NCBI GenBank assembly: GCA_016203755.1
Contig: JACQMD010000109.1
Span: 1-16,823, forward strand
DNA: 16,823 nt
Direction of reading: 5' to 3'
Origin: Candidatus Roizmanbacteria bacterium
GTDB lineage: Bacteria > Patescibacteriota > Microgenomatia > GCA-001788215 > 2-01-FULL-40-14
In this document: piece by piece, positions 6,563 through 13,528 of the stretch
How the letters are laid out: the number at the start of each line of letters is the position of its first letter
How positions within the stretch are numbered: the first letter of the stretch is position 1
Translations under genes and position numbers: made by a program
Notes under the pieces: model-generated
Seen by the model: only the letters and a program-made list of their open reading frames with translations
Databases searched by the model: none
Told to the model about the DNA's origin: nothing

Positions 6563-6958
6563 TTAGTCGACAAGTTCCCACCCTGTCACAGTTACCCGAG
6601 AATCCCGCTGAGCCGATACACGCGCTGATTGTGTATATCCCTCAAATGTACCCGTGACGGTAAATGTCCAGAGTGGTGGTCCGGTACCTTCTATTGTAAC
6701 AGTGCAAGAAATTTGCGGCAAGGGAATGGAGAGAGGGATAGTGCCGGTTTCATTGAGCGTAAGGAGCGCTTCTGCAACACACCCTTCAATAAGTTGCAAA
6801 GCTTCCTCACTCTTTTTTCCGGAGAGTGCTGTTTGACCACCGGAGACAGTAATAAGCGCACTGCTGAGGGAGATAGTCAGAATAACCATTGCAAGAACCA
6901 GTATTGTTGAGAGAGCAACATATCCTTTATTACTATATATACTACGAGTAGGTATCAT
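6563..6958 (-). CDS. PilX/GspK-like minor pilin
   Basis: This 131-residue protein has a short basic leader MIPTRSIYSNKG, a presumed cleavage site after G12 and the hydrophobic helix YVALSTILVLAMVILTISLSSALITVS. Residue +5 is Ser (S17) instead of the usual Glu, as in GspK-type tip subunits, which lack E5 because no pilin sits above them. The globular part is small and beta-rich with two cysteines (C60, C85) that could bond. It is much shorter than GspK (about 300 residues) and nearer PilX in size, so the name marks its position in the H-I-J-K order more than orthology. It is seven bases after the GspJ-like gene and three before the PilM/L-like gene. Confidence 0.75.
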   Translation of the reverse strand: MIPTRSIYSNKGYVALSTILVLAMVILTISLSSALITVSGGQTALSGKKSEEALQLIEGCVAEALLTLNETGTIPLSIPLPQISCTVTIEGTGPPLWTFTVTGTFEGYTQSARVSAQRDSRVTVTGWELVD

Positions 6959-6965
6959 ACAGTAT

Positions 6966-7520
6966 TTATGGGCTTAACAATTCAACGCTCGTGGTATACG
7001 TTTGTTGTGCGCTCCATTCCTGTCGACCGCCCTGATTAGCATAAGCAACAGCCAGGGTAAACTGTATATTGTCAGAATTTCCGGCAGAGCGGTCGATAGC
7101 AGTAAGATCAGTGACTGACAATGATGAACTGGTGAGCGGGCAAGGGGCAGTGGTCGGACAGGGTCCGCCGCTTCCGTATCCAATCCATATTTTTCCATCG
7201 GAAAGAGCAATCGTGGTGGGATTTCGTGATGGATTATTCATGGTTAACGAAATCGAAGAAGGAGCAAGGATGGTAACGTCTGTTGCGTTTCTCAGCTCAA
7301 AGGTGAGACGTTTTATCGCATGGCTAATCTGATACTGAACTTCCTGCCGCGCGCGCGTTTTCACTCCAGCTCCCACAAGATCCCAGGTGAGTTGCACCGC
7401 ACCGGTTAAAAAAATACTCAACAGTGAACTATATATAATAAGCTCGATAAGGGTAAACCCTCTCTGTTTGAGTAAGATGGTACTGTGTGGTTTTTGTCGT
7501 AGTGTCGTATGACTTTTCAT
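6966..7520 (-). CDS. PilW/GspJ-like minor pilin
   Basis: The protein has 184 residues from ATG at 7520; a TTG at 7526 would add two. The leader is long (about 21 residues, basic), ending in QRG, then FTLIELIIYSSLLSIFLTGAVQ with Glu at +5. The region after the helix (GVKTRARQEVQYQISHAIKR and LTFELRNATD) matches the GspJ/PilW pattern, where a helix packs against a beta-rich head. Third in the series of four minor pilins, it probably forms part of the initiation and tip complex with its neighbours. Family assignment is good at the level of the N-methylation helix; the J/W designation rests on order and on the conserved helix. Confidence 0.8.
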   Translation of the reverse strand: MKSHTTLRQKPHSTILLKQRGFTLIELIIYSSLLSIFLTGAVQLTWDLVGAGVKTRARQEVQYQISHAIKRLTFELRNATDVTILAPSSISLTMNNPSRNPTTIALSDGKIWIGYGSGGPCPTTAPCPLTSSSLSVTDLTAIDRSAGNSDNIQFTLAVAYANQGGRQEWSAQQTYTTSVELLSP

Positions 7521-7532
7521 TTTCAATATTGT

Positions 7533-9023
7533 TTATGGCGCCGGAATAATAACTTGGATCTCATCAGTATTTGCACCCGTTGCAGCAACACCAATACAAC
7601 CGGTAACATGAACTCCAAATACTTCGTCTGATAGATCTCTCCGGGCAATTTCTGAAATTGCTGATGGAACGGATACGTTTAAAATCATAAATTCTCCGTT
7701 TGCCACGTCTGTTGCCAGATATGCCTGATTGGCGCTATCGATATAGAGATCATTCACTCCCGCTCCAATATCTAATCCTGATCCAATCAGCGTAACACTC
7801 GATTTATAGTTTACAATATCGAGCGGATATACTTCAGGTTCTCCTGCCCCTCCACAATTTTGTGTGGTCAAAAAGGCCGTGTCACCGATACTAAATATCC
7901 CGGTACCATCGGCTCCGCAACTAGGCGTATTGTATGACCAGCCATTGTTTGCAAGGGGAACTTGTTTGTTAGTAGTGTCAACAATCATCAGTTCCCGGCT
8001 ATTATTGGGCGTTGCGACCAATGCACGATTACCTTCTGCAAAGACCGCTCTTCCATCCACCCCTAAATTTACCCCCCAGGGGCCGGAGAGATTGGGAAGA
8101 GATGAAATATCAAATATGAAAAATTCATTCCCACTGTTACTTCGTGTTACCACATATGCGTATGTTCCATCAACATGCACGCCTCGAGCATCAGCTGGGA
8201 GCGATGCAAATGCATAGTTTATATTGGGATTTGCCGGATTCGAAACGTCAATAATCCAAAGCTCTCGGCCATTTCTGTCTGTTGCAAGAAAGAGAAGATT
8301 ATTTGAAAAAAACACATCGTATACAGCAGCATCAAGATCAACTGCCGATTCTTGGGTTACATTAATTGGATTGCTTATATTTACTATTGCAAGATCAGGG
8401 TTTGTTCCCCCATTGTTATTTCGAACAACGTAAGCGTGGTCTCCATTTGTTACTACCTTTGATGCATTTTGAATACCAGGATCAATATTGAACGTATCTG
8501 AAACAATAAGCGTTGAACCCCAGTTAGTGCATGTACTGGTTATGGATTTTTCATACTGAGTCACATACGTTTTCAGCACAACTTGATTGTGTCTGGTTGG
8601 AGAGAAATCCCACGAAACGGTTGAGGTGACTTGTTTGGTATCCGGATCAGGAATCCCTCCGCTTTCAACAATTGCGCCCCCATTGCGGTTGGCGGTGGTG
8701 ATGGTTACTGTTCGGGCAAATTTGCCATGACTGGTGCTGCTTCCTGCATATTCCCACGTGCCGCTTGCGGGAGAAACGCCACAACCGAGATTGCAGTTAA
8801 CGGCAAGAAATGGCGTTTGCCAGCCACGATGTTTGAGTGATCTAACCGCCTCAATACCTTCTTGTGCAATGCGAGTTGCTTCTTCCTCATCTTCAGTTCG
8901 TTGTGTGAGTGAAAATGAGCCTACCGTGGTAACGGCAATCGTTGCACCAATCATCAGTAGTACTGCCATGGCAATAATGATTTCAAGAATGCCAAAACCT
9001 GCGGAGGTACGATAGTGTTTCAT
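7533..9023 (-). CDS. PilV/GspI-like minor pilin fused to a seven-repeat LVIVD beta-propeller
   Basis: The protein has 496 residues. The start is a class III prepilin: MKHYRTSAG, then F10 and Glu at +5 (E14) in FGILEIIIAMAVLLMIGATIAVTTV, followed by an acidic helix (EDEEEATRIAQEGIEAVRSL) typical of PilV/GspI. A pilin-like head (to about 160) is followed by about 310 residues built of seven LVIVD-type repeats, with strands such as DLAIVNISNP, ELWIIDVSNP, FFIFDISSLP, ELMIVDTTN, YPLDIVN, EFMILNVSVP and the terminal IQVIIPAP. Seven repeats suit a closed seven-bladed propeller. Usual GspI/PilV proteins are 120-200 residues, so this is a fusion. Its ATG overlaps the stop of the FimT-like gene (ATGA at 9023-9020), implying translational coupling. 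Likely role (inferred): tip-located adhesin or cap, analogous to PilY1. Confidence 0.88.
   Translation of the reverse strand: MKHYRTSAGFGILEIIIAMAVLLMIGATIAVTTVGSFSLTQRTEDEEEATRIAQEGIEAVRSLKHRGWQTPFLAVNCNLGCGVSPASGTWEYAGSSTSHGKFARTVTITTANRNGGAIVESGGIPDPDTKQVTSTVSWDFSPTRHNQVVLKTYVTQYEKSITSTCTNWGSTLIVSDTFNIDPGIQNASKVVTNGDHAYVVRNNNGGTNPDLAIVNISNPINVTQESAVDLDAAVYDVFFSNNLLFLATDRNGRELWIIDVSNPANPNINYAFASLPADARGVHVDGTYAYVVTRSNSGNEFFIFDISSLPNLSGPWGVNLGVDGRAVFAEGNRALVATPNNSRELMIVDTTNKQVPLANNGWSYNTPSCGADGTGIFSIGDTAFLTTQNCGGAGEPEVYPLDIVNYKSSVTLIGSGLDIGAGVNDLYIDSANQAYLATDVANGEFMILNVSVPSAISEIARRDLSDEVFGVHVTGCIGVAATGANTDEIQVIIPAP
7536..8462 (-). repeat. LVIVD beta-propeller repeat array within the PilV-like gene
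   Basis: Codons for residues 188-496 hold seven spaced repeats of about 40-48 residues. In each, an A-Y/F-V/L-A/T strand precedes a Asn/Gly/Asp-rich turn and then an L-x-I-V/F-D/N-I/V-S strand. The core strands are near residues 194-220, 243-263, 289-310, 334-352, 383-405, 434-453 and 477-496. Repeat identity is at protein level only; the DNA copies are diverged. Confidence 0.75.
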
Positions 9024-9454
9024 AATCGTGTTATTCCACCTGCTTGATTAATGGTGATAGTCTCAGTATCTGTTTCGGTGGTTAGGGTAATAGTGACTGG
9101 TGAAAGTAGCTCTCCCCGTCGGTTCGTAAATGAAATATCAGTCAGTCCAGAGATGGTGATGCTTTCGGGTATCGTTATCTCTTCCGAGGTAATTGGTGTG
9201 GCGCATGAATCTTGGTAGAACCGGACGGTCTGGGCAACCACACATACTCCCCACACCCCGTTTCCTTTTCCGTCCATGGCGTACTGCTGGGATTTATAGA
9301 TAGCGTGTACGAGTTGATCAGTTGTACTCTCACGTGTGAGCCGTTCCATAAAGCGGGCAAGAAAAGGCAAGGTCATACTTCCAATAAGCCCAATAAGAGC
9401 AACTGTTATAATAAGTTCTAGAAGTGTGAAGCCTTGTTTATGATGATTCATCAT
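9020..9454 (-). CDS. FimT/GspH-like minor pilin
   Basis: This 144-residue protein has a very short leader (MMNHHKQG), then F9 and Glu at +5 (E13) in FTLLELIITVALIGLIGSMTLPFLARFMERL, followed by STTDQLVHAIYKSQQYAMDGKGNGVWGVCV. That matches the GspH/FimT pattern of a helix, a basic segment and a beta-rich head. The C-terminal part (ITISGLTDISFTNRRGELLSPVTITL) is typical of the family. It is the first of four minor pilin genes. Both junctions are ATGA overlaps: its ATG overlaps the pilC stop (9451-9454) and its TGA overlaps the PilV-like start, so the products are probably made in matched amounts. Inferred function: part of the tip or initiation complex. Confidence 0.85.
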   Translation of the reverse strand: MMNHHKQGFTLLELIITVALIGLIGSMTLPFLARFMERLTRESTTDQLVHAIYKSQQYAMDGKGNGVWGVCVVAQTVRFYQDSCATPITSEEITIPESITISGLTDISFTNRRGELLSPVTITLTTETDTETITINQAGGITRL

Positions 9455-10521
9455 CCTCCAACAGAGCCGATGAATTCGTAGATCGGACTGATAATGGCAA
9501 GGGAGACAAATGCGACGAGAAGTCCAATACCAAGAAGCAAAACTGGTTCAATGACGGTAGCAAAATTCTTCGCAACAGTATCAACCTCCTCTTCATAAAA
9601 ATCACCAAGGTATAACAATGTTTCTTCAAGTTTTCCTGATTTTTCTCCGACTTGCACCATTTTTATCGTCAGAGAGGAATACAGAAAACGGCCATTGTGC
9701 TGAGATAGCGAGTCGGCGAGCGTTTTTCCCTTGACAACTTCGTGAGCAACAAAGAGTATATGCCGTTGAAAAGGAATATTAGTGAGCGTGGAGGCCGCGA
9801 CGGTTAAACTTTTATTGATGGGGACTCCGCTTTGGAGTAAGACGCCGAGATTACGGGCGAATCGGGCGCGTTGTATGTTGGCAATCAGACTCCCGACAAC
9901 GGGAAGATGGAGGATGAAGCGATGCCACCATGGTTTGCATGTTTTTGTTTGTATCAGCAGAATAAACGTGATAAAGCCAACAATGATTCCGCTTATAATG
10001 AGTAAACCGTGATTTTTCATAAGGTTTGCAACAAACAGGAGCGCTTTGGTAGTAGGAGGGAGGGTGGTGTTGAATCCTTTAAACAGTTCGATGATTTTTG
10101 GAAGAATAAAGATGGCTATAAAGCCACTCAGGATCGTCATTGTTATTAAAATGATAGCCGGGTACAGCGAGGCACCTTCGATTTTTTTATGCAGAGAATA
10201 TTCTTTTTCGAGCTGTTTGCTTAAAAAGCCGAACGTCTGTTCAAGATTGCCTGATTCTTCACCCACTGCAATCAGACTGACGTAAAGAGTACTAAATGCT
10301 TCCGGATATTTGCCAAAGGCAGTTGCGAGTGGTTGCCCGTTTTGTACATCTCGCAGTACATGTGAGATTATCGACCGAAAATGCTTTGATTTCACTTGGT
10401 CGCCTAACGACTGGAGGATTTCTGCAATCGGAATACCGGTTTTAATCATGATTGAGAAATGCTTGGTGAAAAGCAACTTATCAAAAAAGGGAATATGAGA
10501 GAAGAGTCGAAAAGTATTCAT
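9451..10521 (-). CDS. pilC: Type IV pilus inner-membrane platform protein PilC (GspF family)
   Basis: This 356-residue membrane protein forms the base on which PilB acts to load pilins. It shows the duplicated T2SSF domain: one copy at about 18-142 and one at about 222-345, each with the characteristic G-E-x-S-G-x-L-E motif (GEESGNLEQ at 87-95, GEKSGKLEE at 292-300). Three membrane helices are apparent (about 121-145, 170-193, 323-345). The N-terminus is short (FDKLLFTKHFSIMIKTGIPIAEIL), as in Gram-positive and CPR PilC proteins that lack the extra N-terminal tail. It starts four bases after the response regulator and ends in an ATGA overlap with the FimT-like gene, placing the regulator and the pilus machine in one transcript. 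Confidence 0.96.
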   Translation of the reverse strand: MNTFRLFSHIPFFDKLLFTKHFSIMIKTGIPIAEILQSLGDQVKSKHFRSIISHVLRDVQNGQPLATAFGKYPEAFSTLYVSLIAVGEESGNLEQTFGFLSKQLEKEYSLHKKIEGASLYPAIILITMTILSGFIAIFILPKIIELFKGFNTTLPPTTKALLFVANLMKNHGLLIISGIIVGFITFILLIQTKTCKPWWHRFILHLPVVGSLIANIQRARFARNLGVLLQSGVPINKSLTVAASTLTNIPFQRHILFVAHEVVKGKTLADSLSQHNGRFLYSSLTIKMVQVGEKSGKLEETLLYLGDFYEEEVDTVAKNFATVIEPVLLLGIGLLVAFVSLAIISPIYEFIGSVGG

Positions 10522-10525
10522 CGTA

Positions 10526-10945
10526 TTATGTTGTCAGGTAATGTTTTATTTTTCCCACAACCTCTTGAATTGAAATATTAGTTTTCACCAGATAATCAGC
10601 CGCCCCCATCGCTTTTGCTTTTTGCATATCTTCTTCCTGTCCAAGATTAGATAGTACTACTACTCGAATATCTGCAAGAGTCGGATCAGCCTTCAGTTCT
10701 TTAAGAGTCTCAAATCCATCTTTGATGGGCATTACCAGATCAAGAAGGATAAGATCAGGTTTTCGTTTGCGGGCAGATCTGAGCACCCACTCTCCATTGC
10801 CCACTACCAACACGTCAAATCCCTCTTTGGTAAGCTTCACTTTATAGATATTGGCATAAAAGATGTCATCTTCAGCAACAAGAATAAATTTCTTGGATGC
10901 AAGAGCAGTTTTTGTGGTTGGTGCTGGTACCGGTTGCGTGTTCAT
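10526..10945 (-). CDS. Single-domain (CheY/PilG-like) response regulator
   Basis: This 139-residue receiver domain has no output domain. The acidic pocket is E25-D26-D27, the phospho-acceptor D69 (in LILLDLVMP), the switch Ser S99 (VVVLSN) and the invariant Lys K121 (YLVKTN). About 18 residues of Pro/Thr-rich sequence precede the fold. I chose ATG at 10945, four bases after the kinase stop. An in-frame ATG at 11107 would run back through the 3' end of the kinase gene and add unrelated sequence, so it is rejected. With no DNA-binding domain it must act by protein contact, as PilG/PilH or CheY do. Its place between a kinase and pilC suggests it relays the kinase signal to the pilus motor or assembly platform (inference). 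Confidence 0.92.
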   Translation of the reverse strand: MNTQPVPAPTTKTALASKKFILVAEDDIFYANIYKVKLTKEGFDVLVVGNGEWVLRSARKRKPDLILLDLVMPIKDGFETLKELKADPTLADIRVVVLSNLGQEEDMQKAKAMGAADYLVKTNISIQEVVGKIKHYLTT

Positions 10946-10949
10946 AGTC

Positions 10950-12893
10950 TTATGTATCAACCTCGCTTTGTGGAGTAATGACATGGGGTTGAGCAGCAAG
11001 ATTTTTGTCAAGCGTATGGAGGATGGGATGTTTTGGAATGGTGATGGTAAATGTTGTGCCTTTTCCGGGAATACTGTCGTATGTAACGGTTCCTCCCCAT
11101 CCTTCAATATAGGATTTTACCACAAACAAGCCCAGTCCTGATCCGTCAGTAGCGCTCGCCAGGGCATTACTTGCCCTGAAAAATTTTGAAAAAAGCTCAG
11201 CGCGGTCTTGAAGGGGTATCCCCATGCCAGTATCGGAAACAATCAGTTGAATACTCTCAGATTGCTGGTTGAGGGACAGCGTGACCGTTCCGCTGGGACG
11301 GTTATATTTGATCCCATTTGAGACGAGATTAATGATAACTTCATGGAGTCGATCGGGGTCAATCAGGAGTGGTTCCGTATGGATTTTCGGTTGATGTACT
11401 ACCAGTGTCACCCGCCGTTTAAACGCTTCTGCTTGCATCTCCTGTACCACCGTATGCAGTACGGATTCAACGGTGGTATGTTTAGGATGATTTGCGACCC
11501 GTCGCTGGTCGATACGTGAGACGTTTAAAAGATCATTGACTAAATTAATCATGCGGTGATTACTTTCATAGATTTGTTCAATTGTTTGTTTGACACTTTT
11601 GGTCAGTTTCCCCAAGTCTCCGTTCAGAAGCATCTCCATGTTCCACCGCATCGCTCCAAGCGGTGTACGCAACTGATGTGCAGCAACGGACAGAAAGTTA
11701 TCTTTTGTGCGTTCAAGTTCCCGTTCCCTGCTTACATCGCGGATAACGACAATACATCCCAAGACCGCCCCGCCACTTTTTCCCATAATGGGTGCAGCAC
11801 TATCCGAAACTGGTATCGTGGTGCCATCTTTTTGAATCAACAGGGTATGGGTACCAAGTCCTCGAATGGTTCCCGTATTGATTACTTCTTCCACAAATGG
11901 CGGATAGGGTTTTTCAGGTTCATCTTCAGATATGAAATGAAATATACTATGATAATTTTTCCCGCGTGACTCGGCAAAAGTAAAGCCGCTCAAGTGTTCA
12001 GCTACCGTATTCATTAAAATAATTGAGCCGTGCGTATTAACGACAAAAACACCATCTCCAATACTGGTAAGAATTGCGTTAATTTTATCCCGGCTCTCCT
12101 CAACATCCTGAAATGCAACATACATACTCATAAGAAGTCCGGTGAGCGTGAATGAATAGGCAATATTTTTGAGAAGATGTGCAAATGTTGCCGGTGCGGC
12201 AAAGGTATACGATGAGGTAAGGTACAAGAATTGACTGAAAACGAGGGTGATAAGTGCCATGGTAAGCCAAAATTCAAAATACTTCCGCTGCCAGTATCCT
12301 TTTACCAGATACCCGATAAATGAGACCGTGAAGAACAGGACGCTTATTGTTCCACCCCACCCAATACTCAAAAGAGGAGTCAGGAGTATCCAGAGCATAA
12401 CAAATACTAAGATGCCAATAATACTGGGATAGATGAATTTTTTAAATGTGGGAGTGGGTACCTGATGGTGTTTTTCGTACCACCAGACCAGCAGACTGGT
12501 GAGTAAAAAACACGAGAGTAAGAGTGAAGAAATTATCCAGCTTTGAGTCAGCAGCGGCGTGGTTTTTTGAGTGGTAGGTAGAAGTGAAGTCATGACTACC
12601 GCCCGATACCCGTCGATGAGGGCAGCTCCTAAAAATCCAAATCCAATAAAGACATATTTATTGTTATGACGGGTATAAAACTTAATAAGCGCCATCGCGG
12701 CAATGGTGAGAGCCAGTACTGTTGCAGAAAGTTCTAATAATGCATGGAGGGCATTATTGCTATGCCATGAAGATGTAAGAGCAAGGGCCGATATGCCAAT
12801 CAATATCCCTGTTAATATTCCAAAAGAAAGTCGACGCTCCAAGATGAGCGACCCGGATCGTGAGTGGTAATTTCCCAACAATGGTACAGCCAT
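10950..12893 (-). CDS. Membrane sensor histidine kinase (MASE3-like sensor, PAS, HisKA, HATPase_c)
   Basis: The protein has 647 residues. The N-terminal 260 residues hold seven or eight membrane helices. The pattern ALHALLELSATVLALTIAAM followed by KYVFIGFGFLGAALIDGYRA resembles the MASE3 integral membrane sensor. A PAS domain follows (about 268-388, with SIGDGVFVVNTHGSIILMN and a GCIVVIRDVSRERELE end). The HisKA helix carries phospho-acceptor H406 in the H-box SVAAHQLRTPLGAMRW. The ATP-binding domain has an N box (INLVSNGIKYN, 521-531), G1 (DTGMGIP, 554-560) and G2 (GSGLGLFVVK, 584-593). All catalytic motifs are intact. There is no large extracytoplasmic domain, so the signal is probably sensed within the membrane or by PAS. 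Next to a receiver-only regulator and pilC, it is the likely input to pilus control. ATG at 12893 follows a 59-bp gap. Confidence 0.94.
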   Translation of the reverse strand: MAVPLLGNYHSRSGSLILERRLSFGILTGILIGISALALTSSWHSNNALHALLELSATVLALTIAAMALIKFYTRHNNKYVFIGFGFLGAALIDGYRAVVMTSLLPTTQKTTPLLTQSWIISSLLLSCFLLTSLLVWWYEKHHQVPTPTFKKFIYPSIIGILVFVMLWILLTPLLSIGWGGTISVLFFTVSFIGYLVKGYWQRKYFEFWLTMALITLVFSQFLYLTSSYTFAAPATFAHLLKNIAYSFTLTGLLMSMYVAFQDVEESRDKINAILTSIGDGVFVVNTHGSIILMNTVAEHLSGFTFAESRGKNYHSIFHFISEDEPEKPYPPFVEEVINTGTIRGLGTHTLLIQKDGTTIPVSDSAAPIMGKSGGAVLGCIVVIRDVSRERELERTKDNFLSVAAHQLRTPLGAMRWNMEMLLNGDLGKLTKSVKQTIEQIYESNHRMINLVNDLLNVSRIDQRRVANHPKHTTVESVLHTVVQEMQAEAFKRRVTLVVHQPKIHTEPLLIDPDRLHEVIINLVSNGIKYNRPSGTVTLSLNQQSESIQLIVSDTGMGIPLQDRAELFSKFFRASNALASATDGSGLGLFVVKSYIEGWGGTVTYDSIPGKGTTFTITIPKHPILHTLDKNLAAQPHVITPQSEVDT

Positions 12894-12922
12894 GAATTCT
12901 TATGCGATATGTTCTATAAATT

Positions 12923-12931
12923 AGCATACCA
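12923..12931 (-). promoter_or_regulatory. Possible extended -10 promoter of the kinase-pilus operon
   Basis: The 59-bp gap between the HD gene stop and the kinase start contains TGG-TATGCT on the - strand (12931-12923), an extended -10 form. There is no good -35 hexamer at 16-18 nt spacing. The start would be near 12916, about 22 nt before ATG. It is the largest internal gap between 16823 and 3971 on this strand, so a promoter here is plausible but unproven. Confidence 0.25.
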
Positions 12932-12952
12932 TACATGAAGAAAGATAGGGGA

Positions 12953-13507
12953 TTACAAACCAAGAGTTGGTGCAATTGATTGGAGCGACTTTAATACTCG
13001 ATCAATATGTTCTTCAAGTGGAATACCGAGCTCATCCGCGCCGCGTTCAATATCTGCTCTGTTCACTCCCGCGGCAAACGCCTTTTGATTCCATTTCTTG
13101 AGTACTGACTCAACCGTTACATGTGTAAGTTTTCTTCCTTTCACCAGAGCAATTGCTACGAGCAATCCCGTCAGCTCATCAACCGCTCGTATGGTTTTTG
13201 CCATGCGCGTCTTTGCCTCAATGCCAAAGTTGAATCCATGCGCCGCAATTGCATTGAGCAACTCATCCGACGCACCTTGTTCTTTCATCCATTCAATAAT
13301 GACAGTCGGGTGTTTGTCGGGATACTTCTCCCAGTCCGCATCGTGCACGAGCCCTGCAATTCCCCACAGTTCTTTTTCGGAAGGAGAAACGTTAAAATGA
13401 TCAGCATATGAACGCATTGCCGCCTCAACAGCAAGACAATGCTTGATGAGATTTTGATTGGAGATAAGCTCCTTAATTTTATCGTACGCCTGGTCGCGGG
13501 TGATCAT
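12953..13507 (-). CDS. HD-domain hydrolase
   Basis: This 184-residue soluble protein belongs to the HD metal-dependent phosphohydrolase superfamily. Candidate metal ligands are H23 (KHCLAVE), the H55-D56 doublet (GLVHDADW), H66 (KHP), H90 (AAHG) and D110 (VDELTG), in the HDIG-like order seen in small bacterial HD proteins of this length. The substrate is unknown: nucleotide or phosphomonoester hydrolysis is typical, and cyclic-dinucleotide activity cannot be claimed because no HD-GYP signature is seen. I chose ATG at 13507; a GTG at 13519 would add four residues. It begins 21 bases after the PP2C-like/propeller gene and precedes the kinase. Any connection with pilus control is guilt by neighbourhood only. 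Confidence 0.85.
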   Translation of the reverse strand: MITRDQAYDKIKELISNQNLIKHCLAVEAAMRSYADHFNVSPSEKELWGIAGLVHDADWEKYPDKHPTVIIEWMKEQGASDELLNAIAAHGFNFGIEAKTRMAKTIRAVDELTGLLVAIALVKGRKLTHVTVESVLKKWNQKAFAAGVNRADIERGADELGIPLEEHIDRVLKSLQSIAPTLGL

Positions 13508-13528
13508 ATGAATCGGCACTCATATAGT

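Noticed and set aside
10946..11107. Upstream in-frame start for the response regulator at 11107
   Set aside because: It would overlap the kinase 3' end by about 160 bases and add 54 residues unlike any receiver. The ATG at 10945, four bases after the kinase stop, fits the operon packing.
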